Below, one piece after another: positions 30,803 to 41,771 of a DNA stretch of 64,000 nt. Location of the stretch: the NCBI GenBank assembly GCA_907164885.2, contig OU015490.1:236211622-236275621 (forward strand), given 5' to 3'. Positions within the stretch are counted from its first letter, which is position 1. Each line of letters opens with the position of its first letter. The notes under the pieces were generated by a model. The model worked only from the letters and a program-made list of their open reading frames with translations. It did no database searches and was not told where the DNA came from. The position numbers and the translations under genes were made by a program. The DNA comes from Dolomedes plantarius (taxonomy: Eukaryota; Arthropoda; Arachnida; Araneae; Dolomedidae).

Positions 30803-31608
30803 TTCCTATTAATCCAGACAAGTCGTAATAGAACGTCTATAGAGAAAGCTTAAGAGCATCTTAATCCTCTCGTTTAAGTTGAAATTTTAGCACAAAAAAA
30901 GTATCAATATCTTTCGTAGACACACAACTCGTCACTCTCACAAGAATATGAACTTTTCTAACAATCTCAAAATGATTTGGCATCTTTTTCGTACAGTTTT
31001 GATATACAAGGTTGCCATACAAGGGTTATCATAATAGACTATTTGAATACGGATATCGCCTTCTTGACAGATTTTGGCATAGCAAGATTCGAAACTGAAT
31101 AGTATTTATTGTTTTTCTCTTTAAAAACGGCATTTCCAGGCGTAATCTTTTCAAAAATCATAGATCTTCAATATTTAAAGGTTTACATAGTCGGAAATCC
31201 GCTAAGTATGAATAGATTTAGAATAAAAGTCTCCGCAAAATAGTGGCCATGTTAATCTCCATAGGGTTTCTTAGTTTTGTTCTCCAAAGATCTCCAAGAT
31301 GGCCGCCTCACTCCGATGGCGTATAAACACTATGTTGAGGTGACAGGTAAAAGCCAGATGTTAGTTGAGGTATTCTGGTTTTATCTTAGAATTCTAACAT
31401 TGCGATTACAATCACCATTTCGTTTAAAAATTTTATTTGTTTTTCATCATCAGAGATTATTATTTTCTCAACTTACAACTGGCGTATTTCTTTCAAAAGT
31501 ATTTTGCATTATGCCAAAAGTTGAATAGAATTTATCATAAAATTATTTTTCGTGTAGCATAGCTCTGAATTTGTTTTATCCCCAAAATGTTGAAAGTTAT
31601 AAATTTTA

Positions 31609-32298
31609 TCTATATATATAAAACAGTTCCGTAACTGACTGACTCACTGATTGACATACAACGCACAGATCAAACCGCTTGATCTAAAGGGCTGAAATTT
31701 TGCATGGCGATTCTTCTTATAGTGTAGGGGTGCACTAAGAAAGTTTTTTGAAAAATTCTTAGATTTTTATAAAATTAAATTTTTAAGCTGTTTTAGTAAC
31801 TTTTTTTAAGTTTGCATTTAAAATAATAACTTGAGGGTTATAAAATTTATATCACGAGAAATATCATAAAAATTCCTTTAAAATGAAATCTTTTTTGAAT
31901 CTTTACCTCCATTTTCTGATTTTTGGTGAATTTTTAAAGATTCAGTTTTAGAATTTAATTTATTAAATGCTGATCACGTGATTTCTTTTTCTGGTACTTT
32001 AAATAAATTTATCGTCACGTCCATAACAATGAAATAGACAAAAAATATTTTTTCCCTTGCTAATGCGGCAGACGAATGGACATTATCCCAAAAAAATATT
32101 AAAATACAGTAAAATATATGTGCCTCAAACTGTACTATATTAACTGTACTATGTATATTCTTTAGTATGTCCTATTAGATTTAATTTGAATATTTTCATT
32201 ATTTTGTCTATAAAAATATCTCTTACGATTTTTTTTATAAATATATATATCTATATTTTTTTTACATCAATTATATACATTGATCGTCGTATTTATTA

Positions 32299-32390
<92 letters not shown>

Positions 32391-32462
32391 CATTAATTGC
32401 ATACATTGACCGTTGTATTTAATTTGAATGTACTCCGTAGTGAAGTGCGGGTTTTCAGCTAG
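31609..32462 (+). mobile_element. Non-autonomous Helitron, family 2
   Basis: The 5' end TCTATATATATAAAACAG follows an A, and the 3' hairpin CTCCGTAGTGAAGTGCGGG then CAGCTAG is followed by a T. The body matches the other family 2 copies, and a long (TA)n run fills 32314-32388. Confidence 0.88.
32314..32388. repeat. (TA)n microsatellite
   Basis: About 37 TA units within the Helitron, at the same relative place as the run in the 51046 copy. Confidence 0.95.
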
Positions 32463-33593
32463 TTATTTATATAAAACTAAAGATTAAAAAATAAATGATA
32501 AGGGTTAGCCTGGACCTCATATAATATTCGCCTAGTATTGTATTTGGTGAAATATTGAGAGGGCTACTCTCGTATCATATTCCGAGTTAAATCTTGATTG
32601 TTGATCGGTTTTTACAGCTAATAGTTTTTGAAAACCCAGTCTCACATAGATAGGTAGAAGTAAATGAAAGCAATGTAAAGTATAACTTTTTCTGATGGAG
32701 ATTTTGTTGTAACACTATTTGACACCCTATTTAACAATATCACATCATATTTTTTAACATATAAAAATATAAATAAAAATATTTAAAATGTGCAATTGTA
32801 GAAAATTTAAAACAAGGATTTTAATTAAATAACTCAATGTGATATAAATTACTTCAGACCATTCGCGTCGCGCCCCACAGTTTGCGCCCCTCTGTTCTAA
32901 ACAATTCCAAACTTATTTGGCATCTTTGATTTAGAAGGTTAGCATACAAGGTACTTTCAAAGGGAACAACCGGCGGAACGTTAGCTTCACAAGAGATCGT
33001 TATTTTCATATAGTTTTTCGTTTATTCTTAAAAATTGAAAAAATAAAATGCCACCAAAAAAGGGGGGAGGGCTAGATTTGGTGGATGTAAAATAACTCCA
33101 GAAGGAATAAAATATTATAGGCCAATCAACAAGCTTCCCGGAATGTAGAATCTGGAGAACACAAATTTCGACAATTTGACATTTTTCCTTTTCAGCTTTT
33201 AGTGGTACAATGAAGAAAGGCGGAATCTACCTAAATTCTGAGGAGTTTAATATGAGGAGAATGTTTATATAGTTTAATATGAAGAGGAGTTAATATGGAG
33301 TGGTTTGCATCCCTCAATCAAACACTTCATTATTTTAAGGAGCAATGCTGGAGTCATTCATGGTTAGATTGGAAAATTCTGCTAAACCTGTAATTTCAGC
33401 TTTTTTTTACTCCAATGATAAAAGGCTGAATCTAGCTGAATTCTGAGGAGTTTATTATAAATTTATATATTTTTATAGTGGGTTTTCATTTTATTGATGT
33501 GTATAACATTTCGCGTGATTTTTTTTCTGTGTTATTTTATACAGTGATTACTTTTTAAATTGATTTTGGTAAACAAGCGTTCTTTAAATCCCG

Positions 33594-33632
<39 letters not shown>

Positions 33633-34107
33633 AATGAAGAAATAATTTTTAAAGTTAACAAATATAGACTATAAAAAAACCCACCTTCCCGGGCACAAAC
33701 AATATGGTTCTAATCTAACTTCACTTCTTGGGAGAATTTAAGGAAAAGCCCTGATTTGTTGCTGAGGACAATGGAAGTTGGTTAGCTTTTCTTCTTTAAG
33801 GGACTGATCCCATTGCATCGATCAACGTCAGTGTTTCTCGTATCAAAAATTTTGCAACCAATCACAAAGCTTAGCAACTTCGCACCTAATCGTGTTCAGA
33901 TTTGTGATTCGGCAAAATTTTTTGATGCTGACAGATGTAATGTGAATTGCCCCATGGTTTGCTGATCAATGAATCTCAATGTTGTTGTAGCAAGAATTCT
34001 ATCTTTTCTCTGATCGTTACACCGATGAAGAAATAGTAGAAAGAGAATTAATCCTATGGAAAATCTGCTGGTGCCATCTCAGCCGATTACTTTATCCCAG
34101 AATGTCA
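32463..34107. other. Intergenic; short direct repeats and a GA run
   Basis: A diverged direct repeat around TGAATTCTGAGGAGTTTA-like segments lies at about 33195-33260 and 33396-33460. A (GA)n run spans about 33596-33629. No gene or transposon ends recognised. Confidence 0.5.
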
Positions 34108-34111
34108 TTAA

Positions 34112-34527
34112 GGCAGCTGTGTGCAAATCCTATTGGATTCGCTCACCTTAATTTTAACCTATGGATAAAAATTTGTATACTATTTACAGCTACATAAATG
34201 CTGATAATCAAATAAAAATTGTAGTTTCAGATAGCTTGAAATTTTCTGCACCTTGCAACAGGATTCATTTTATAAATCCCCCCCCCCCCCCAAAGGAATT
34301 TGGGAGCATTTAAAACACACTAAACCAGTTTTTTCCCCTGAATAATTTAAATTTTAAAATATTGCATTTTTTAAATGAAAAATTCCCTAAAGTGTAAAAT
34401 TTCTTTCTCTATTACGGAGTACATTAAAAAAATAATCTTTAAATCCAAGTAGGCAATTCTTGGACAAATTTTCTCCATAGCTTAACATTCAGGTGAGCAA
34501 ATCCAATAGGGTTAGTACACAGCAACC
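34112..34527. mobile_element. TTAA-flanked palindromic MITE, 416 bp
   Basis: TTAA at 34108-34111 and 34528-34531. Imperfect inverted arms of about 65 bp (CCTATTGGATTCGCTCACC and its inverted match at 34487-34510). A C-run lies at 34281. The element at 63340 to the window end is an inverted relative carrying an extra insertion. Confidence 0.85.
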
Positions 34528-34714
34528 TTAAATCGAGGGTTGCTACAAAACAAATCTACTACATTATATCAAATTGTCATAGTAAATATTTTGCATAGAA
34601 ACCACGGATTTATGAAAACAATTTAAAATATAATTCTTTCATTATTTTTAAATATAAAATTTTAGAATTATCAATACATTTAAAATTCTGAAAGAGATGT
34701 CATTGGGCGTTTCT

Positions 34715-36022
34715 CTACATAGTATTTTCATTACAGAGAAAGAATCTATAGCGGGCCATTATTTCATCCATGTCAGCAAAACATCCTTCTAAGTATCTCG
34801 TGACCGGTTTTGGATGAAAGGTATGCAGTACTCGCCTGTTGTTCAGGATCAACATATCTCCGGGTTCTAACAATATGCTAAACTGATTCTCCTCTTTTTG
34901 AACGAAGTCACAAAACAACTTGCGGCCTTTAAAGAAGTTCATTATAGACCCGTGCGGTTCTTCTAACGGCGCCATCATTCTATTGTTGAAATGAACTTCT
35001 GTCACGTTTCTAGATCTATTTAATTTCAGCAAGGGCTGGTAATTCGAATACTGCATGCTAGAAGTGAACATCCTAAACGTGACAGGAACGGATGCCAGAG
35101 TTTCGAAGTACAAGGGATAATTCTGCCTCAGCCACTTTGCTACGTAGAACCCGTCTACAAAGTGCATTCTTTCCGAGTTTTCCACTTGGTCGTTCGATGC
35201 ATTGTTGTTTTGGGCTTCAAAACAGTGAGCCGCCAGGATACCGGGAGATTTTTCTAAGTAATCCATATCTGTATGAAGGTATGGATCCCTTCCGGCGCAT
35301 GGGAAACAAGCAACGTTCTCGCCTGTTATGCGGAAACAGGAACCCCATCTTGTGTTTCTTACGAACGAAATCCGGTTCATCACTCTAACAACTTCGCCCG
35401 ATTCGCACGGAACGTTCTTCACGATTACTATTCCATATTTATGGACATTTTCTAAGCAGATATGGGTACCTCTAGATGCGTGCATCATTTTTTTATACTC
35501 GATTACGGGAAGCTTTTCTTTCAAACACTGCCCGTTCCAGGATTCTGTGGGTGGAAGACAGTCGTGGAATTTTTCGTACAAATTCCTCTGGAATCCCAAG
35601 CCATACCTATGTAACCACAATGGATTGTAGTAGCTGGTATGTTCACCATCTTTTTCAGGCCATACAATTTTTAACTTTCCAGAATCAGTAACATGGCAGA
35701 ATCTGGGAGTTATGCTCAAGTCAAGAGATGTCGAATCAAAGAGCCTCTGATTGGTGACCGAATGAACACATTTCTGGCAGGTACAACTATCTCGTAACCA
35801 TGGGTAATGGAAATCTACTGATAAATGGTCTTTAAATTCAACTCTTAGGGTTTCCACAGTAGATTGAAATGTTCTGTTTATAGCATACGGTTTATATTTT
35901 TCACCCAGAGTAGCAGATGAGCGATAATTGTAAATACGGCAATTGAAACCATAATGATTTAAAAAAGAATTAAATTTAAAATAATTTTTAAGTATCCCTC
36001 TGGAGATTGATAAAAATGTCAT
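34715..36022 (-). CDS. BBOX1: Gamma-butyrobetaine-dioxygenase-like 2-oxoglutarate/Fe(II) oxygenase
   Basis: A 435-codon uninterrupted frame. BBOX1 hydroxylates gamma-butyrobetaine to carnitine using Fe(II), 2-oxoglutarate and O2; related TMLHE starts the same pathway. Residues about 55-145 form the N-terminal DUF971-like zinc domain: WLRDSCTCQKC gives Cys80, Cys82 and Cys85, with His128 as the likely fourth ligand. Residues about 185-425 form the catalytic double-stranded beta-helix. LHTD gives Fe ligands His250 and Asp252, His400 in RVLHTF is the distal ligand, and Arg409 in TRYLEGCFADMD is the likely 2-oxoglutarate anchor. The ending matches BBOX rather than TMLHE. Residues expected in the substrate cage differ (Trp226, Cys239, Met253, Phe415). 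The N-terminus is basic and hydroxyl-rich, possibly a mitochondrial presequence. There are no coding introns, unlike vertebrate BBOX1, but an acceptor (attttttttttaaatttttgtag) ends at 36069, so a 5'UTR intron is likely. Confidence 0.9.
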   Translation of the reverse strand: MTFLSISRGILKNYFKFNSFLNHYGFNCRIYNYRSSATLGEKYKPYAINRTFQSTVETLRVEFKDHLSVDFHYPWLRDSCTCQKCVHSVTNQRLFDSTSLDLSITPRFCHVTDSGKLKIVWPEKDGEHTSYYNPLWLHRYGLGFQRNLYEKFHDCLPPTESWNGQCLKEKLPVIEYKKMMHASRGTHICLENVHKYGIVIVKNVPCESGEVVRVMNRISFVRNTRWGSCFRITGENVACFPCAGRDPYLHTDMDYLEKSPGILAAHCFEAQNNNASNDQVENSERMHFVDGFYVAKWLRQNYPLYFETLASVPVTFRMFTSSMQYSNYQPLLKLNRSRNVTEVHFNNRMMAPLEEPHGSIMNFFKGRKLFCDFVQKEENQFSILLEPGDMLILNNRRVLHTFHPKPVTRYLEGCFADMDEIMARYRFFLCNENTM

Positions 36023-36068
36023 GCTTACACAGAAATTTGATCTGTTTTACAGAATTTTAATCATACTG

Positions 36069-36092
36069 CTACAAAAATTTAAAAAAAAAATC
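36069..36092 (-). other. Likely 5'UTR splice acceptor of the BBOX-like gene
   Basis: On the minus strand a long T-rich tract ends in AG at 36070-36069, 46 bases before the ATG. This is an excellent acceptor and implies an upstream non-coding exon to the right; none is identified. Confidence 0.5.
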
Positions 36093-37750
36093 AAATAAAT
36101 GATTTACCTAACATCTGCACTGCTTACTACTTTAACTGCTAGGGATATAAAAATTGATTTCTGCTCAGTTCTGTTGAGAGGTTTCTGGAATGCCTTTACA
36201 CAAAATTACAAATTTCATAGAGATTGGTGGCTGGCTATTCTGGAGTTTCTTATATCAATGGGTTTGAGATATGTGACGTCATTAATAGTTTGCTTATTTC
36301 ATAGCTATAAGGCAGTTGCACGCTAGATGCCACATCTCTTACAAGAACTAAGGGCAAAACGTTTGTTGTAAAATACTGATGTTACTAAAATTCTCATTGT
36401 AATGCAGTCAACTAATCAGGTTGTGGGACACATTTTGCTCTCGACCAGTAGTTAAGCTTGATATTTTTTAACCTCTGTAATACAAATTCATCATCTTGCT
36501 TCCTTTTTCGACCTGTTTTCAAGCACGGGTTGCTTGATAGTACCTTCCCATCCTGGGTTTGATCCCAGCGTTTAATATCTTTGCTGGTCGTGGTCCTCTG
36601 TGGCTTGTCTTCGATTTTTGAGAGTTTAATCTTAATATTTTGCTTTTTATTTGATCTTATAATGGAGCATTTTTGTGTGTTAACTTTAACTTACTAAATT
36701 CTAATGTTTTTATTTTTATTTTTGTAACTTCTGTAATTTATTTTGTAACTTAACTTTTTTTTTTTTACATAATTCATTTCTTCTTGGACCATGCGTGAAA
36801 AGCTTCAGTGCTTTCCATATCCATACCGAGGGTAAAGGGCTTTCTTAGCCCAATTTGGAACCTTACGAAAACTTTATGTCCATGTCCATGTCCATGTCAT
36901 TGTAATGTATGCCTTAATTATTTTACCATTCCTAAACTGAATGTAACCGAGCTTCACGTTTAAAACTGATTGCATGCGTTTTCCAATCTTAGGTTTTCAA
37001 GTCGTTGTATTAGCGACGTTTCATAAGACTCCTCATTGCAAATGAATTCCAAAAGAATCTTTTGCGGGCGCAGCAACGGCTCGAACTACTTGTTGACCAT
37101 GAGCAAGTTCGTCAGCAGTACATTGTTTGAAAGGCGTATACGTGGTCAATGTAGATTTCTAAAACATCAAAATATTTGCTGTAGCTGCTTAAGACTTCTA
37201 AAACTCAAGCTGACGGACGTGGCATTTTGTTGCACTCTTCCTGATTGTCACCTAGAGTTTCTAGAAGGATTTTTTAGACATTATAAAATCGTGGAAAAAT
37301 GGATGAAGGTTCTCTTGCGAATCATTCTTTCGTGGATTTCGGGTGTTTAGATTTTTATAAGACAAAGAATGATAAAATAAATCGACTATAATCGTAGACG
37401 AAGGATTTGGAAGTGGGCCAACAATAAAAAAAAAATTGCATGATTATTATACTTTTTCCTATTTTTGGTATCAATTATCACTGAATTTGGTGGCTTGTTT
37501 ATCTAAATGCTGTTATATATCAGACAAAAATTACATTTCTCCAATTATTCTCTTATTGTCTCTTCTTTAGCAAATGAAACATTTTGTTAAATACTCTCTT
37601 AGATAATACAACGATAACGATATTTCCGTTAGATAATTATTACGAGCGTATTTTGACTTTTTCTGAGAGCTAGAAATTAAATATTTTTAAATAATAAAAT
37701 ATAGACAACTAACTAAAAATATGAATGAAATACTCTTAATTTTCGTTACT
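36093..37750. other. Intergenic, SINE-like fragments
   Basis: Around 36530-36650 a B-box-like CTGGGTTTGATCCCAGCG suggests a tRNA-derived SINE head. TCCATG is repeated four times at about 36880-36900. The stretch 37030-37130 reads as a short amphipathic open segment without family resemblance. No host gene supported. Confidence 0.45.
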
Positions 37751-37761
37751 TTAAAACGTTA

Positions 37762-37945
37762 TGGCCAGACGATGGCCGACTGGCTAGGACGCTGGCATTC
37801 TGTACCAGAGTCTGTGGGTTCAAGTCCCATTCTTCGCATGGGCGTATGTACTCTTTCGGAATCGGCATTAAGCAGTAGGTCCCGGTCTAATTTGCCTTCG
37901 TGTAGCATATATTTGACCGTAGCGCTCCAAGCCAAACTAATCCTT
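37762..37945 (+). repeat. tRNA-derived SINE, family 1 (second copy)
   Basis: GACTGGCTAGGACGCTGGCA (A-box side) and GGGTTCAAGTCCC (B-box), then a body with AGCAGTAGGTCCCGGTCTAA that matches 16785-16800. Same orientation as the first copy. Confidence 0.8.
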
Positions 37946-38242
37946 AAAATGTTATGACGTCAAAAAGGGAACTATTCCATGATTTAGATAAGCGCTCGGA
38001 TGTCGGGGACACTGAAATAGAGAATATAAGGTCAGCTCTAGGATTAAGATCCTGTTCAAATAGGAGTTCGGGAGCGGAAGCGTTAAAGTATTGAAATATA
38101 TTTAACCAATGACAAACCTCAAAACGATTAGCAACGAAATTTTTAACGCCTATGATTGGTTTATTTCCGTCTCAGTGCCATCTTTTCTATACCGCTACCG
38201 GACTCCTATGTGAACAGGCCCTAAGAGCTCTAGTGCCGCCTG

Positions 38243-38277
38243 TGACGTCAGACTTCTCTAATTCATTGCTGACGTCA
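38243..38277. promoter_or_regulatory. Two CRE palindromes (TGACGTCA)
   Basis: Perfect 8-bp TGACGTCA at 38243-38250 and 38270-38277, 27 bp apart and 32 bp before the ATG at 38309. This is the core site for CREB/ATF bZIP factors. Whether they regulate anything is inference; another TGACGTCA lies near 52670, so they may be repeat-borne. Confidence 0.35.
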
Positions 38278-38308
38278 GTAACCCACATATTTTTTAGACG
38301 TAAACACA

Positions 38309-38647
38309 ATGTTGTTGTTTTTGTTGTTTCTAACCCTTGTGTTGTTTCTAATTCACGGTAAGAGAAATGCTACAGAATGTACTCAACGTAGCATGTCCTA
38401 TTCCAACTGTTGTCAAAACGATAGGCAAAACATTTGCTGTAACGTAATCACAGGGGAAACGAAAGTCAGAAAATGGATGCCCCGTGTTTCAAACGTGGAG
38501 TTGTATTATACATTTCTATATGAGTTTGAGTTATCTATGGGTTTAATAATAAACGTTTTGCCCTTCATTTTTGACACGATCGGGGCACACGGAGGAAATT
38601 TGCATATGACAGAGGCAAGACACCAATCAATGAGACTACAAAGATAG
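38309..38647 (+). CDS. Candidate small secreted cysteine-pair protein (first exon or short gene)
   Basis: The 112-codon frame begins with a textbook signal-peptide-like stretch: residues 2-17 are almost all Leu, Phe and Val. An NATEC segment and two Cys-Cys pairs follow before residue 46. There is a strong donor-like GTAAGAG right after the signal peptide and another, GTAATC, after the second Cys pair. From 39060 an acceptor (ttctattacag) opens a phase-compatible stretch with another Cys-Cys pair, ending at donor-like gtaagatg (39158). I cannot say which splice form, if any, is real. No family recognised; the leucine-rich start could be chance from TTG repeats. Confidence 0.28.
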   Translation: MLLFLLFLTLVLFLIHGKRNATECTQRSMSYSNCCQNDRQNICCNVITGETKVRKWMPRVSNVELYYTFLYEFELSMGLIINVLPFIFDTIGAHGGNLHMTEARHQSMRLQR

Positions 38648-39284
38648 AAAAAAGATAATTCTTATTTGAATTACACATTTTCCATATGGGTGATATCATC
38701 GTGTTTTTGTTGGCCGTTCTCAGTTTTATGTGCGTGCATAACGCGTCCATTTTTTTGTGATACACGTACCGTTCCAACGCTCTTTAGGGTTTTCGCATGC
38801 GCTGAGAATTTTGCGATGGGAAAAAGTGGATGTTGCCATTCGAAAATTTCGAGTTTCTATATCCATAACCGTAACCGTCAGCGTCACTTTGTTGCCGTTC
38901 ACAGAATCCCGAGCTCAAAGCTCTGAATAACTATATCTGAGATCTCATCTTGATCGGTTGAACGAAACAGCCGCTAGAGGTCCATATATCGGCAAAGTTT
39001 TTTTATGACCACCCTGTATATTTGTAAAATCTATCAATGATCATTATTTTCTATTACAGATGTACATCATGATGATGCCATTTGCGCACGACGAAATTCT
39101 CATATGCTGCAATACTAAGGCCCATGGAAGTGTACGCTTAAACAATGGATCCACTGCGGTAAGATGAGTTTGAGGGAAAAATCTGAATTGCAGAATTGGG
39201 GGAAATTTCTCACATCCAGGAACTTCTGAGCAACGAGTGACGCTACTTCTTAAAAAACACCATTGCGGCATTGCAATTTGAAGA
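38648..39284. other. Unassigned, possible downstream exon and a mariner-type end
   Basis: Contains the possible exon 39060-39157 described with the 38309 frame and, at about 38985-39021, an inverted-repeat-like end (GACCACCCTGTATA) of IS630/mariner style without a visible partner. Confidence 0.3.
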
Positions 39285-39286
39285 TA

Positions 39287-40697
39287 CACTCATGGACAAA
39301 AAATTAGCGCACCAAGAAATAATTGCGGGATCGTAACGAAACTTGCAATGAAGGTACATGTCGGGGAGATATGCAAATGATTAGAAATGCAGCGTGATTG
39401 CGCATTAAGTATAGCCGGTAGAGGGCGTTGAACATCGTACTCTGTGGAGTATAAAACAGGTAACCAAAGCTTGTTTGATTGTGCTGAATCATTTACAAAG
39501 GAAGAGCTGAGATAGACATGCCATTACGCCGTGTTCGAAGACAATATAAGTAGTTGTCACAGTTTGAGAGGGGGAGAATCGTCGGGATGATGGAAGCTGG
39601 GTGGTCAGCTAGGCGAGTAGCTCGTCAATTAGTCCGCTCTGATTGTGTTGTGAGGAGGTGTTGGGACCAGTGGACCCGAGAGATGTCATGTACACGAAGA
39701 CCAGGCTCATGACGCCCTCGACAGACCAGTCGTCGAGAAGACCGCCACATCGTAAGAAATGCACGCGTACAGCCAACTGCTTCATCGGCCGCCATCCAGG
39801 CACAGGTAGCACCTTCACTAGGGGCCTATGTGTCTTCTCGAACCATACGAAGGCGCCTGGCTGAAGGACAGTTGGTATCGCGGCGCCCATTACGTGTGCT
39901 GCCCTTGACGCCCACCCATCGACGCCTCCGTTTGGAGTTTTGCCGCGCACGAGGAAACTGGACTGCAGCGGAATGGAACCAGGTCGTCTTTAGCGATGAG
40001 ACCAGATTCAATCTCGGCAGTGATGACAATCGTGTTCGTGTGTGGAGAGCCCGTGGTGAACGCTTCAATCCTGCCTTTGCTGTACAGCGACACATCGCTC
40101 CCACAGCTGGTGTGATGGTATGGGGTGCCATTGCCTACAATACACGGTCACCCCTAGTATTGTTCCGTGGCACCATGACAGCCCAGCGGTATGTTCATGA
40201 AATCCTGCAACCACATGTGTTTCCACTCGTGCAACGGCTCCCAGGAGCCATTTTTCAACAAGACAATGCTCGGCCTCATACGGCAAGGGTGTCCCAAGAC
40301 TGTCTCCGCACTGTTACTACCCTTCCTTGGCCTGCCCGATCCCCAGATTTGTCTCCAATCGAGCATATCTGGGATCATTTGGACGACGAGTTGGGCATCC
40401 CACGAGTTTGAACGAACTAGAGGCAAGGTTACAGCAAATATGGTACGAAATGTCTCAAGACATCATACAGAACTTGTATGACTCAATGCCCGATCGTATC
40501 GCATCGTGCATTCGCGCTAGAGGGGGTCCAACGGAGTATTAACTCCTCCGTTCTTTTGCCTTTTTCTCTGAAATGAATTATCCTTTTTCTTTGATTTTCT
40601 TATCATTTACTTATGTCAAAGTAGTCATTACGTATGTAAAATTTCGTTTCATTTTGACTACTCCTTCTTGGTGCGCTAATTTTTTTGTCCATGAGTG
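39287..40697 (+). mobile_element. Tc1-like transposon, near complete
   Basis: 1411 bp with inverted ends of about 28 bp (CACTCATGGACAAAAAATTA at the left, mirrored at the right) and TA duplications at 39285-39286 and 40698-40699. It carries a nearly full-length transposase in the plus direction. High end identity suggests a fairly recent insertion compared with other elements here. Confidence 0.95.
39518..40542 (+). pseudogene. Tc1-family transposase with two stops and one frameshift
   Basis: The DDE transposase cuts at the inverted ends and inserts at TA. The frame from ATG 39518 has the paired helix-turn-helix DNA-binding part (LSQFERGRIVGMMEAG, SRTIRRRL), then the catalytic acidic residues in VVFSDETRF, FQQDNARPHTA and SPDLSPIEHIWD (DD34E spacing by eye). 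Breaks: TAG at 39551, TGA at 39710, and a frameshift at about 40390-40412. After the shift the frame continues with LNELEARLQQIWYEM and ends GGPTEY at 40542. It is therefore inactive by itself but could be mobilised if a functional relative exists. Confidence 0.93.
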
Positions 40698-40699
40698 TA

Positions 40700-41391
40700 T
40701 TTTAGAAATCCCGTCTAGAAACATTGTACTAGACTATGAAATATAGTAGACTGTATACGTGTGTATATGTGTAAAGAGCAGTACGTTTTGTTAATGTACT
40801 ATAGAGTATTCTTTAAACGTCTCAGCTAACAGAGCTCGATATGTATTGAGTAGCATCCATTTTCTGCCCTTCGTTTTTCCCGTGGTTGTATCACTGACCT
40901 TGCATCAAACACTCACCATAAACGTAAAGGTATACGACTTCACTGTAGTTCTAATCCGATGTATCTTCTCCTAACGGAACAAAAACTTTTTCCGCCAAGG
41001 CCACACACTGCGGTGCTCTGCAAACTCTTTCCATACCTTAGTACAACGGTGGGCAAATGTGGCTCCCATTAAAATTATAGTTTTATTTTTTCCCCCTGAA
41101 CCGTTTGTAGTGCATAAACTGAATTAACCAGTCCGCATGTGGAAGGGGGTAGTAGCGGTAGTAGGAATTCAGCGCTCCTGCATCTAACACGTATTTACGT
41201 ACGATACGCATTTACACTGATAGCGCTACTTCATACTTTGGCCGATTTGTGCAACACCGACCTGCACAGAATTTTCGACTTTGTGAGTGGTCGTGTATGT
41301 CAGTTTTCCTATTTAAATAAAGTAAATATTTTTTTTATCATGCTTTTAAAATTATTTACGAGCATAATTTTTATTAATAACTATATTTTTA
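40700..41391. other. Intergenic, nothing recognised
   Basis: No coding segment, SINE boxes or transposon ends seen. The open frame at 41139-41399 lacks any family signature. Confidence 0.5.
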
Positions 41392-41771
41392 CTGGCTGAA
41401 TACCCGTGCTTCGCTACGGAGTACATTTTAAGATAATTACAATGAAAAAATAATGAAAATGCTTTTTAGAGGATTTCTTTATAGACAATATTTTTTGTTT
41501 TTTCACTAGGCGGAACTAGTGACACTAGTGGCGGCAGGTTCTTCCGCGAACTTACGCTTGAGCAAGCTACGTAAAACTGACCGTGGGAGAAACAATTTTC
41601 TTTTAAATCTACGCCAGCGTATTTTAAAGTTTAGCCTTGAGACTTATTTATCGTCATAGCGAAGCATACTTTTAGGGGAAAGTGCAGTCTCTTAAAGTCA
41701 AAGAGGAGGTCATTGGGTATTAAAGAGATGCGTGGCACGAACACTTTTTCTCCTTGAGCACACTCGGTTAA

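Noticed and set aside
35092..35691. Plus-strand open frames over the BBOX-like gene
   Set aside because: They are antisense shadows of a conserved coding sequence.
37036..37350. 104-codon frame and the short amphipathic frame beside it
   Set aside because: No recognised domain, start or splice support; probably decayed repeat.
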